A stretch of 64,000 nucleotides of DNA from Schlesneria sp. (lineage in GTDB: Bacteria > Planctomycetota > Planctomycetia > Planctomycetales > Planctomycetaceae), in the NCBI GenBank assembly GCA_028291515.1, contig JAQGHU010000024.1, positions 34,277 through 98,276 of the forward strand, in the 5' to 3' direction. Shown piece by piece: positions 25,769 through 34,024 of this stretch; position 1 is the first letter of the stretch; every line of letters starts with the position of its first letter. The notes under the pieces are model-generated. The model was not told the origin of the DNA. It was given only the letters and a program-made list of their open reading frames with translations, and did not search any database. A program made the position numbers and the translations under genes.

Positions 25769-26488
25769 CTATCGCCCAGACGCTCGTTCGGCATTCTGTG
25801 TTTTGATGGTCTTCGAAAGATGTTGCAGCAGGATCTCTCGATCAACGACAGATCGTTCGGCCGAGGCCTCTGGATACGAAACCCGGACCTTCACGAAGTG
25901 GTCTCGAAAGCCCCGAATGAATGTTTCGGAGATTCGTTCGCCAGTGAATGTCACCCCTCGCCGAGCCGCCTGGTGGTACTGATAGCGCGAGAACAAGAAG
26001 GTCACGTCGCCCGATTCTGACTTCTCAGGATAGATTCCGCGGCCCAACTCTTTCACAGCCAGATATGTTCCCTGTTGTTCGTAGAACCGAATTGTGGAAT
26101 CGGATCCTGCCAGCTCTTTGGCAATCGCGGGATCGGTGTGCCCATCAGGAATGCTCAACCGTCCCTTGTCATAGACGTAGATATCAGCCTTCATGTTGTC
26201 CGTAGTGTTGTAGCGAATGCTATAGCCCATGTCGGGTTCATCGAATTCGTCGTACCCGGCGAAAGACAGCTGGCCCAACTTCGATGGAAACGTCAGCAAC
26301 AGCTTTTCGTCGGTAAACGATTCCTTGACCCCCTCGACAGGTGCCGCGGTCTCTGGAGGAAGTGGATTTGCTGGTGCTGCTTCGTCTGCAGGAGCCGCCG
26401 AGATCGTCGGAGGCGGGTTGGTTGGACTGCCACATCCCAAAGTTGTCACTGCCACGAAGAGTGTCACCAGAGCAATTACGTGCGTCAT
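25769..26488 (-). CDS. Lipoprotein, unknown function
   Basis: 239 residues with signal 'THVIALVTLFVAVTTLGC' and lipobox L-G-C at Cys19. A Pro/Ala-rich linker (about 22-53) separates the lipid anchor from a compact globular domain containing 'KLLLTFPSKLGQLSFAGY', 'GYSIRYNTTDNMKADIYVYD' and 'FIRGFRDHFVKVRVSYP'. That beta-rich order resembles exported proteins of unknown function found in several Gram-negative phyla. No catalytic motif. It stands alone between convergent and divergent neighbours. Confidence 0.75.
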   Translation of the reverse strand: MTHVIALVTLFVAVTTLGCGSPTNPPPTISAAPADEAAPANPLPPETAAPVEGVKESFTDEKLLLTFPSKLGQLSFAGYDEFDEPDMGYSIRYNTTDNMKADIYVYDKGRLSIPDGHTDPAIAKELAGSDSTIRFYEQQGTYLAVKELGRGIYPEKSESGDVTFLFSRYQYHQAARRGVTFTGERISETFIRGFRDHFVKVRVSYPEASAERSVVDREILLQHLSKTIKTQNAERASGR

Positions 26489-26797
26489 AGAGTTGCCTGC
26501 GGTTTCGCTACGATGCCGAGCGACAGTTGATTTCTGAGCTGGCGGGGTGTAGCACGCTTCATCAGCGGTGTCGACTCATCTTATTACTTTACAAACCTTT
26601 ACATCACATACGTTTTTCCAGAAACCACTTCGCCGAGAAACTCTGTATTTTGCGCAATCATCCCAAGCAACCCGGGCCAATACGGATCGATCTTGTTTGA
26701 GTTGTGAGGTTCTGCAAGAATCCGGCACGTTTCGACACCGCCGTTGCACGCCGACGATTGCACCCCGAGATTCTCGCCTGTTGGATTGCCTTACCCT

Positions 26798-27667
26798 ATG
26801 AGTCGCCTCGCCATCCGACGATGCTCGACACGGACTGGGGTCCGATCATTCGGTGGGCGAATCAGCGCTGGGATGATAGTGCTGGTGCTGCTGGCGGGAT
26901 GCCGCTCTGTTGCCCCAGTTCCTGTCGGCTTACCGAAGCAGCATGCGATGGAAAACGAGCATCTGCTCGTTCGTAGCGACCTGAAACTGCCAAAGGATCA
27001 TCCGGTCCTGCGCAATCTGGATAGCCTGCGCGATCAGATTGCGGATGAACTGAATCTGCCTCTGCAGAAGCAGCCCGTCACGGTCTACTTGTTCTCTGAT
27101 GAAGTCCGCTATGCACAGTACCTGCAAGCCCGTTACCCCCTGTTGCCGCCACGCCGAGCTTACTTTGTCGGCACGTCCAAGGAACTGGCCGTCTACACGT
27201 TCTGGGGCGAACGGATTCAAGAAGATCTGCGGCACGAGTACACGCACGGTGTCCTGCATGCGTCGCTGACAGATGTTCCACTCTGGCTCGACGAAGGTTT
27301 GGCCGAGTACTTCGAAGTCACCTCACAGCCGACAGGGATGAATCGCGACTACGCGATGCGATTGGCGTCCAACCTCGCTCAGGGTTGGAAGCCCGATCTG
27401 GATCGGCTGGAGTCGCTGGAAACAGTGGACGACATGCAGAAGGCGGACTACCAGGAAGCCTGGGCCTGGGTCCACTTCATGCTGCATCACAGCGAGGAAT
27501 CGCGCGGCGTGCTGATCAGCTACCTGCACGATTTGCGAACCAATGCCAAGCCAGGGTCGCTGGCCACGCGTTTGCGAACGGCGATCCCATCAGCCAACAG
27601 TCGCTTCATCGCCCACGCCGCATCGCTGACAAGCGGCATTCAACAGGCGAGCAGCTTTTCAAACTGA
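26798..27667 (+). CDS. DUF1570-type lipoprotein with HEYTH metallopeptidase motif
   Basis: 289 residues from the ATG at 26798. The long basic N-terminus is followed by 'GMIVLVLLAGC', a lipobox with Cys35. The zincin motif HEYTH is at about 146-150, followed by 'VPLWLDEGLAEYFE' carrying the downstream Glu. This is the DUF1570/peptidase-MA-like arrangement common in planctomycetes. Earlier 'KQPVTVYLFSDEVRYAQYL' and 'AYFVGTSKELAVYTFWG' fit the family. A short upstream frame (26744) lacks a start signal. Probably a surface-anchored protease of unknown substrate. Confidence 0.85.
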   Translation: MSRLAIRRCSTRTGVRSFGGRISAGMIVLVLLAGCRSVAPVPVGLPKQHAMENEHLLVRSDLKLPKDHPVLRNLDSLRDQIADELNLPLQKQPVTVYLFSDEVRYAQYLQARYPLLPPRRAYFVGTSKELAVYTFWGERIQEDLRHEYTHGVLHASLTDVPLWLDEGLAEYFEVTSQPTGMNRDYAMRLASNLAQGWKPDLDRLESLETVDDMQKADYQEAWAWVHFMLHHSEESRGVLISYLHDLRTNAKPGSLATRLRTAIPSANSRFIAHAASLTSGIQQASSFSN

Positions 27668-27687
27668 ACACAAAAACCTGAAAACAT

Positions 27688-27716
27688 CGGGGTCGGGCCA
27701 TGAAGCACCGACCCCG
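27688..27716. terminator. Bidirectional terminator hairpin
   Basis: CGGGGTCGG (27688-27696) and CCGACCCCG (27708-27716) form a perfect 9-bp stem between convergent genes. On the minus strand it is followed by ATGTTTT, and on the plus strand by GTAGCC, so it looks strongest for the minus-strand gene. Confidence 0.7.
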
Positions 27717-27736
27717 GTAGCCTGTTATCACCGCGA

Positions 27737-28162
27737 TCACCGTGCCGGACGGACCATGACCATCCAGTCCAAGCCAAAGCGGTCGGTCAGCATTCCGAAC
27801 TTGGGCGACCAGAAGGTTTTGGCGAGCGGCATTTTCACCGTGCCACCCTCAACCAAAGCCGCAAAAGCGAGATCGGCTTCGGCTTCCGTTTCCACACTGT
27901 AGTTCAAAGTGATTCCGCTGAACGTCGCACCGACGTCGCAACCGTCGGACGCATGGAGCGTCGAATCGCCAATCTGAAACGTCGCATGCATCACCTTGCT
28001 TTCATAGCCTGGTGGCAGCATCCCTGGCGGCGTCGGTTCCGGGGAGTCCTTAAAGTGCATGACCATCTCGGTCTTGGCACCAACCGCCTTGCTGTAGAAG
28101 TCGAGAGCTTCCTGGCAACGACCGCCGAAGGACAAGTACGGTTGAACAGTGGGGGCAGCCAT
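27737..28162 (-). CDS. VOC-superfamily (PhnB-like) protein
   Basis: 141 residues from the ATG at 28162 (AAAGGA 8 nt upstream). 'VQPYLSFGGRCQEALDFYSK' at the N-terminus and 'KTFWSPKFGMLTDRFGLDWMV' at the C-terminus are the pattern of PhnB/3-demethylubiquinone-methyltransferase-like VOC proteins. The family has the glyoxalase/bleomycin-resistance fold, usually binding a metal and a small molecule. The function of this subgroup is not established. An upstream frame to 28225 lacks a ribosome-binding site. It is transcribed towards the terminator at 27688-27716. Confidence 0.85.
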   Translation of the reverse strand: MAAPTVQPYLSFGGRCQEALDFYSKAVGAKTEMVMHFKDSPEPTPPGMLPPGYESKVMHATFQIGDSTLHASDGCDVGATFSGITLNYSVETEAEADLAFAALVEGGTVKMPLAKTFWSPKFGMLTDRFGLDWMVMVRPAR

Positions 28163-28585
28163 GTCGATTCCTTTTTCGTGAGCAGTGCGACTCGATCGAT
28201 GCGATGGAGCATCAGCCTGTTTCACTCAATAGTCGACTGGCCGCGTGTGAATTCGACAAGAGACCGAATGAATTTTTCATGATCGTCGTAACTGCATGGA
28301 ATAGCTGAGGCTACGACATCGCCTTCTCCGTAGGACGGATTTCCAATCCTTTTTCGGGTAAATGGCGAAGTCGCTGATTCGGCAATTTTTGGCTGGAAAT
28401 AGGCTATTTTCAGTCGCTCACATATTCCAAATTATATCGACGTTTCCGCCATTTCACAGGAATTCCGTGCCAGTTTACAGGCGCATATAACGGCGAACAA
28501 AGGGGAGCGACAACTGAACCGATTCAAGTTCCACTGGGGCGACCATGTTGACCTCACTCAAGTGAATTGCGTCTCTCACCAGATA
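28163..28585. other. AT-rich intergenic region at the edge of the accessory zone
   Basis: About 420 bp without a gene. AT content rises around 28370-28500 compared with the flanks, which suggests a boundary between normal chromosome and the accessory region. No attachment-site repeat is recognised. Confidence 0.4.
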
Positions 28586-29882
28586 TCAGCCGCGCCAGGC
28601 GAATACAATCAGTCCGTTGGCTGGGATGACGATTCGCCCGGAAGTCAGCAAACCGTGGAGAGGCGGACCGTCCGCCGACGCTCCTGCTCCGTTTCCGGCG
28701 ACTATAGGGTTCACCCAACTGTCGTACACGTCGCTGTTAAAGACCTCCTGCCACATGCCGCCGCGCGGGAAACCGAGTTTGTATTCCCACCAACGTCTCC
28801 TCGCGAAGATTCGCGACGACAACGACATCAGTTCCAACACCGGCGACCCACCTGTGAAACGCGATAACGCGGTTGTCGTTGTGAACGTGGTATACATTTA
28901 GCGAGTCGGCTTGCAACGCCGGCAATCGACGCCGTAGCGCAATGAGTTCGCGGATGAAGCGTAAATGATCCTGCATCGCGCGGTCAGAGTTTAGGCCGTT
29001 CCACCAGATCAGATTCGCCTTGTAAAAGTCCGGGCTGTCACTCCAGTATTTATCCTCAAGGAATTCCTGCCTCATGAAGAGCATTGGTGTGCCGGGCGCG
29101 GTGAGTAGCAACCCGTTGGCCCAATGCGAGCGGTTGCGGGCGTACCAGAAGCGTGGGTTGGATCCGTCCGCCAACGCCGGCACGCGGGGTTGGCGATCAT
29201 TGTCGTTGTTCACGCGAACCACATCTTGATTTTCCAGATGATGGACCGAACGCCACGCGCCTCCGTGCTTCGGGTAAAGTTCGCGAACCACGGTGTCGAG
29301 ATCAACGGGCGCATCCTTGCCGGGGCTGGCCTGTGCCAGCGCACCGCATAGCGCCTCGCGGAGATTGGAATCGACCACCGCGTCGGCATCCGACCTAGAT
29401 CGCAACACGGCCGAATGATCCGCCCAGTACTCCGCGATCAGGGGCGCGGAGGGTTTTTGGCTGCGCAGCGTGTCGGTCAGATTCTGGAGGAACTCCCAGC
29501 CTCCATAGCGGTCGATCACCGTGACCTCGTCGAATCGGAACCCATCGACGTGGTATTCATTGATGAAGAATGCCGCGTTGTCGATGAGGAATTGGCGGAC
29601 CTCGCGTTTCCAAAAGGCGAAGATGAGCCCGCCCGCCCAGCCCTGATCTGTGAAGTATAGGCTGTGGTTATTGTCGCCGTAGCTTTGCCGGTCCATGAAA
29701 TAGAGGCTCTCGTCGCCAAATTCGCCGCCCGCGTGGTTTTCTACCAGATCGAAGATGACCGCGATTCCATAGACGTGGAATAAGTCGATAAGTGCCATCA
29801 GTTGTTTCATCTGGCAGTTGATCTGGCCCGGACTAAACGGCGCGAAGACTTCGGCGTCACCTATCGGTATCTGCCCCCCGCG
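28586..29882 (-). pseudogene. Truncated and frameshifted GH13 alpha-amylase-family gene
   Basis: The minus-strand frame opens after a TAA (29883-29885) and encodes the middle of a GH13 catalytic barrel: 'YGIAVIFDLVENHAGG', 'HVDGFRFDEV' (nucleophile Asp), 'PLIAEYWAD' (acid/base Glu) and 'HHLENQD'. The normal N-terminal domain and first barrel strands are missing. At 28792-28793 an extra T (on the coding strand) shifts the frame just after 'VVVANLREET'; removing it restores 'WWEYKLGFPRGGMWQEVFNSD' and the rest of the C-terminal beta domain down to 'GLIVFAWRG'. Both defects together indicate a dead gene. The closest named activity would be branching or trehalose-type enzymes, not resolvable here. 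Confidence 0.8.
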
Positions 29883-30132
29883 TTACGACATTAACCGGGA
29901 GACGAATCGTCAGAAGACCATCGACGCCGGGAATCGCCTATGTTTGGCGCACAACTGCACCGAAACTGAATCGATGCACTCTGTAGACAAGCCCCATTTC
30001 CAACCTCATGAGGAAGTTTTTTTAACTTGGGATTGACGTCTTGAAGGGTGAAATGCATTCTAGTACCCCAGAAGGTACCCTTTTCGGTGCTCGATCAAGT
30101 GGACTCGTCACTAAAACTAAGAAAGACGCCAC

Positions 30133-30963
30133 ATGAGCCGGAAACCATTCGAAGAGCCAGATGACCAACTGTCGGGAACCGAAGATGAGCAACTGGCACT
30201 GGCTCAATCGGGATCACAGCGCGGGAAGGACGGTGACGACTTCGATGAACATGCAGTATTGGGAGACCTCGATGGTTCTCATATCAGCGATGTCTTCGAG
30301 CAGCAGTTTGTCTTTGATTCGATCGCCGCACCTGATTGTTCAAAGCGTCACGCCCCCAACTTCGCGGATCAAAGTTTGCCGTTTGATCCCGCATGGGCAG
30401 TTGAGTCCTTCGTTAATGCGGCGGAATGGGTTGAGAAAACCCTCAGAAACTGCCTGGCTAAGTTGTCGATATCGGCCTTCGATGCTCTAGAGATTGAACT
30501 GCACCGGACTGTTGTCGCAAGTATCTGGGATGTCGACTTCGGTGCGAAAGTTGCCTTGGCGTCCGCGCAGCAGCAAGTTCGCAATGAAGCTGTCTTATCG
30601 TGTATTTCAGTCGAACGTGAATTGAGTGTGGTCAAAGGAAATCTCAAGTCACTCGTACTTCTTTCAGAACGCGTGGATTCGGAACGGCTAATGCCCCCCT
30701 TCGAGTCCGTGGGAAACGCCCTCTGCACGGCTCACTCGAATTGCGAGTTAGTACTGGTGGATCGGAGCGCATCGTGCAAAGCTCTTGCGCGTGCCCTACG
30801 ATTGGAAAAGCTAATTGTAATGCTCGGAACATTGCTTTTGGGTTTGCCGACCCCTTCCACCAAGTATGACATGGAGAGGTCATTGACGGCCGCTCGAGAT
30901 TCTTTGGATTTTGCATCAGCAACTCTAGCGGCCCCACCTTTTTCCGGAAGTCATTCAGCATGA
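30133..30963 (+). CDS. Unrecognised protein, first gene of an accessory two-gene operon
   Basis: 276 residues. The first about 45 are acidic and probably disordered ('EEPDDQLSGTEDEQLALAQ'). The rest is mostly helical ('AVESFVNAAEWVEKTLRNCL', 'EAVLSCISVERELSVVKGNL', 'KALARALRLEKLIVMLGTLL'). No signal peptide or clear membrane span, apart from one short hydrophobic stretch near 238-247. Its stop codon overlaps the next gene's start in an ATGA, so the two proteins are probably made together. I recognise no family. Base composition is more AT-rich than the flanking chromosome, and the island context (pseudogene on one side, IS on the other) suggests acquisition. Confidence 0.6.
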   Translation: MSRKPFEEPDDQLSGTEDEQLALAQSGSQRGKDGDDFDEHAVLGDLDGSHISDVFEQQFVFDSIAAPDCSKRHAPNFADQSLPFDPAWAVESFVNAAEWVEKTLRNCLAKLSISAFDALEIELHRTVVASIWDVDFGAKVALASAQQQVRNEAVLSCISVERELSVVKGNLKSLVLLSERVDSERLMPPFESVGNALCTAHSNCELVLVDRSASCKALARALRLEKLIVMLGTLLLGLPTPSTKYDMERSLTAARDSLDFASATLAAPPFSGSHSA

Positions 30964-32831
30964 GCAGGCAAATAATGTCAAATCCCACTACGTCTTCGAC
31001 GGCCTCGTTCGGCGGCAATGTTCCTCTGACACCAAACGTCCTTAGCAGGATTTTAGTCCACAAGACAAGGCAAGAACTCGAATCTTCGGCATGCGGGTTC
31101 AAGGTGACCCTCCCGCTCGTCGCTGAGCATCTGGGTATATCGTTGTCGATGGTCAAGAAGATCATTGCAGGAAAGAAAGAGTTCGGCAGAGACACCTTTC
31201 GCGGTTTCGCGAACCGGTCAGGAATGACCTTTGAAGGTTACGTGGCGGCGCTCGTAAAGTGGGATGCAATCTATGGCGACAACGATCACGTTGTTAAGAA
31301 TAATGACCAACTTGTTGTCGACAGTCCTCGCCTTACTGATGATCTTGGTGACGCGTTTTCTCGCCTGGATGTTGCATTTGCAAAGCTTCGTCATGCGATT
31401 CGAACTCGGTCTTGGGGAAATAGGTTCCTTCCGCCTCGTGACTGTCCGGTTCAGGACTCCCGCCATACGTTCACACTGACGTTCACAGCCTTGGCTAAGT
31501 TTTGCGATTTGATAAGCGTTCGGTTGTTACGGTCTGCTGCCGTCATCTTTCATCGTGACACTCAGGGTGATTTGTTTGGATATGGGCTGCGACGAGACTC
31601 AGAGTCAGGTGAGTGGAAAACACCGTATCTTAGTCGAGACGACATTTCGACTGGCTTGATTCAATGGTTCACGACGACATGGGGGAATGAATCCGAAAGA
31701 CTATGCTGGCTGCAGGCAAGTGATCTGCGCCTTCCATCTCCAGAAACTCCTGGAGTGGCTGGAACGTTCTTTGCGACTACAAAGACGCAACATGATTCCG
31801 ATCGGATTCTCATTTGCCCTGTGCATGAACAATACCACCCAGTTACGGGAGTTAGGGTACCTCCCGATTCAACTAGGACCACATTAATACTGCGTTTCTC
31901 GGCTGACTATAGCGCTGTCGTTACTCAACTTGCCGAGATGTTGGCGGATCGGCTGGTGGATATGATTGAGTACATTAGGCTTACTTGGATTCAGGATTTG
32001 GCAGCTGTTCGGTCGTTAACTGATTCAGCACTATCACTGAGTATGCGAACGTTGCCTTCACAGCCAACTCAGTTAGAAGAAGAATGTTGCGATAGCCGAG
32101 TTGGAAGTCTTACAGAGATAATCCGGCGCGCGATGCCAGATGTTTCGGCGGCATCGCAGTCAAACTCTATTGGAGGAGGCACCGCAAATATCAGGAAGCA
32201 GTCATTGCGGAAGATGCTGAAGCGATTACTCGCATTTGATTTTTGGGTGTTTGATGAAGTCAAATGCGAATTTCGCTCACATAGCTCTAACACATATCGA
32301 GTATGCATGCCTTACAGCGATAGCATCTCAGTGACCGATCCTGGTCAGGAACGGCTCGTATCCTATAGTGAGGCGTACAAGAATTATCTTTCGGAGCTGC
32401 GCCCTTCCGGTGTTGGCGGGAAATCGATCGCATGCATTGCGTGGCAGTGTTTTTTGAATGTCGACCGAAGCTTGGATGTGGGTTTATTCAAAAGAGCTGT
32501 CCGTCTGCTTGAGCGTGGCAATCAGGTGGCGGTTCCATTTGATGTCATGGAGTATGACAAAGGCGGAAGATATACTCGAATCAGTCATGCAATTGGATGG
32601 TTTCGGTTTGAAGGACATCACGATATTCCAGCCGTGAAAGCGTTTGTTGAATGGCTTGATTCGTTGGTTCGTAAATGCGCCGGTGTTAAGATTCGAATCG
32701 GCGGACCGTCAACGAGTGTTGCAACTAAAGGTCGGAAACTGAATTCGGCCGAGATTCAAAAGGCGCTGGATGTTGGAGCGTCATTGTTAAAGTCGCCGCA
32801 GGATTTTGAGTTATTGCAGGACGCTACATAA
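30960..32831 (+). CDS. Large HTH-containing protein, second gene of the accessory operon
   Basis: 623 residues; a second start at Met6 (30975) is possible. Residues about 48-90 ('VTLPLVAEHLGISLSMVKKI' then 'IAGKKEFGRDTFRGFANRSG') look like an XRE-type helix-turn-helix. The middle (about 185-350) includes beta strands and a long helix ('QLAEMLADRLVDMIEYIRL') and could be a GAF-like sensor. The C-terminal region (about 450-600) holds 'AVPFDVMEYDKGGRYTRISH' and 'AVKAFVEWLDSLV'. No nuclease, ATPase or protease motif was found. The protein is cytoplasmic. Together with the first gene it forms a translationally coupled pair. Regulator or defence-type roles are possible but not shown. Confidence 0.6.
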   Translation: MSRQIMSNPTTSSTASFGGNVPLTPNVLSRILVHKTRQELESSACGFKVTLPLVAEHLGISLSMVKKIIAGKKEFGRDTFRGFANRSGMTFEGYVAALVKWDAIYGDNDHVVKNNDQLVVDSPRLTDDLGDAFSRLDVAFAKLRHAIRTRSWGNRFLPPRDCPVQDSRHTFTLTFTALAKFCDLISVRLLRSAAVIFHRDTQGDLFGYGLRRDSESGEWKTPYLSRDDISTGLIQWFTTTWGNESERLCWLQASDLRLPSPETPGVAGTFFATTKTQHDSDRILICPVHEQYHPVTGVRVPPDSTRTTLILRFSADYSAVVTQLAEMLADRLVDMIEYIRLTWIQDLAAVRSLTDSALSLSMRTLPSQPTQLEEECCDSRVGSLTEIIRRAMPDVSAASQSNSIGGGTANIRKQSLRKMLKRLLAFDFWVFDEVKCEFRSHSSNTYRVCMPYSDSISVTDPGQERLVSYSEAYKNYLSELRPSGVGGKSIACIAWQCFLNVDRSLDVGLFKRAVRLLERGNQVAVPFDVMEYDKGGRYTRISHAIGWFRFEGHHDIPAVKAFVEWLDSLVRKCAGVKIRIGGPSTSVATKGRKLNSAEIQKALDVGASLLKSPQDFELLQDAT

Positions 32832-32992
32832 CGAAAATCTGTTCAAAAAAATGTGCGCCGAGCAGCAGATTTCTGAGTGGCGAAAGAATTGTTCAAATGT
32901 AGAACGACATCTTCTCGAAACGAAGATAATCAAGACGAATCCACCCGGCGAGCGGTTGGGTCGGGAGGTCATTCAACCGGTTGCGGTTGCAG

Positions 32993-33012
32993 CTAGAACC
33001 AGTCCTAAAACG
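32993..33012 (+). repeat. Terminal inverted repeat of the IS5-family element (left)
   Basis: Begins CTAGAACC and pairs with the right end at 33908-33927; 18 of 20 bases agree. The transposase stop codon lies inside it. Confidence 0.8.
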
Positions 33013-33843
33013 TCTTGAGGATAGTGAACAGGCATCCGAGTTGCCAGAAGCCGAGAGGGAGGTGAGCGTGGTACTCCCAGCGTGTGGTGAGGCGTCTGAG
33101 ATGCTTCAACCAAGCGAACGTCCGCTCGATTTTCCATCGGTTTCGGTAGTGAGAACGGTCTCGCTGCGCGAGATGTCGTAGCGGCTTGTTTTTCCGCTTG
33201 ATGAATGGACAGATCAAACGAATTCCCAGACGTTTGAGTCGCCCCCGCAGAGGGTTGCTGTCTGCCGCTTTGTCGTAGATCAGACGCGTTCTTCGCGGCA
33301 GGCCAAGAGGAGTGGTCGTGATTAATGGTTCGATCAGAGTCACCTCGTGAGGCGAGGCGATGTGGAGGGTCGCATGCACCGGGACACCTTCCCGATCGGT
33401 CAACAACTCAATCTTGGATCCCTTGCCAGACTTGGTAGGACCGACGCATTTGCCTCTTTTTTTCCAGGAATAAACGTCGCGTCAGCCAAGAGAGTGTCGA
33501 GGTCCAACTGGCGTAAATCATCTTTGAGTTCCACCATCCGTTGCCAGGCACGCTGGAAGACGCCGGTCTCAGTCCACAATTTGAACCGCTGGTGGCAGAC
33601 ACTCTTGGAAGGGAGTGAGCGTGGTAAATCTTTCCAGCGACAACCGGTCAAAAGTACAAACAGAATCCCTTCCAAGCAGTCACGATTGGAGTGGGGCGGT
33701 CGTCCACCCCATGGTTTGGGGCGTGGTGCTGGAAAGAGTTCTTCGATCAAAAACCATTGCTCGTCGCTCAGTTGCGCCGAGGGTTCCTTCCTGGATCCCG
33801 TTTCAGTGAGCTGTCCTGGCTCGGTGCGGGATCGTCGGGCCAT
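33005..33843 (-). CDS. IS5-family transposase, made by -1 frameshifting
   Basis: Start ATG at 33843 with AAAGGAGG 9 nt upstream. The first frame (to a TGA in the minus strand near 33400) encodes the DUF4096-like N-terminal domain 'LSDEQWFLIEELFPAPRPKP' and 'GCRWKDLP', ending in the DDE region 'LLADATFIPGKK'. The second frame carries 'LIYDKAADSNPLRGRLKRLG' (second Asp) and 'NRWKIERTFAWLKHLRRL' (catalytic Glu). A T7 run on the plus strand (33457-33463) is an A-AAA-AAG slippery site; a -1 shift there gives 'FIPGKKRGKCVGPTKSGKGS' and a 279-residue DDE transposase. The second frame begins with no start codon of its own at the junction, which supports frameshifting. Confidence 0.9.
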
Positions 33844-33907
33844 GAGAAGCCTCCTTTCGAAGGACTTCTCTACGCGATCAACGTGCCAATCCGTACACTA
33901 ACACACG

Positions 33908-33927
33908 CGTTTCAGGACCGGTTCTAG
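33908..33927 (-). repeat. Terminal inverted repeat of the IS5-family element (right)
   Basis: Reverse complement begins CTAGAACC and matches the left end at 18 of 20 positions. Confidence 0.8.
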
Positions 33928-34020
33928 ACTGTTCCTTTGGTCTTCATTGGGTCGGAATGCAGCTTCCAATTCGGCATCGGGAATAACTTCGCCTTTGGCT
34001 ACGCGTTCCTCAATACTCAT
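33928..34020 (-). pseudogene. N-terminal fragment of an unknown gene interrupted by the IS
   Basis: On the minus strand from the ATG at 34020, 'MSIEERVAKGEVIPDAELEA' followed by 'AFRPNEDQRNS' runs directly into the IS right end. The composition is protein-like and the frame is the only clean one in this 93-bp stretch. If the IS is removed, the frame meets a stop within about ten codons on the other side, so the original protein was either short or the flank has been rearranged. The upstream sequence is already inside the helicase remnant on the other strand, so a promoter is not evident. Confidence 0.3.
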
Positions 34021-34024
34021 CTGA

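Larger units (their letters stand above)
32993..33927. mobile_element. Complete IS5-family (IS427-like) insertion sequence
   Basis: About 935 bp bounded by inverted repeats at 32993-33012 and 33908-33927 that match at 18 of 20 positions. It contains one transposase gene on the minus strand in two overlapping frames. CTAG is present at both outer edges, compatible with a YTAR-type target duplication of this family. The ends are intact and the transposase reads through after one -1 shift, so the element may be active. Confidence 0.88.

Noticed and set aside
30060..30085. Short inverted repeat GTACC-N6-GGTAC upstream of the accessory operon as an operator
   Set aside because: Five-bp arms are expected by chance; too weak to list as a regulatory site.
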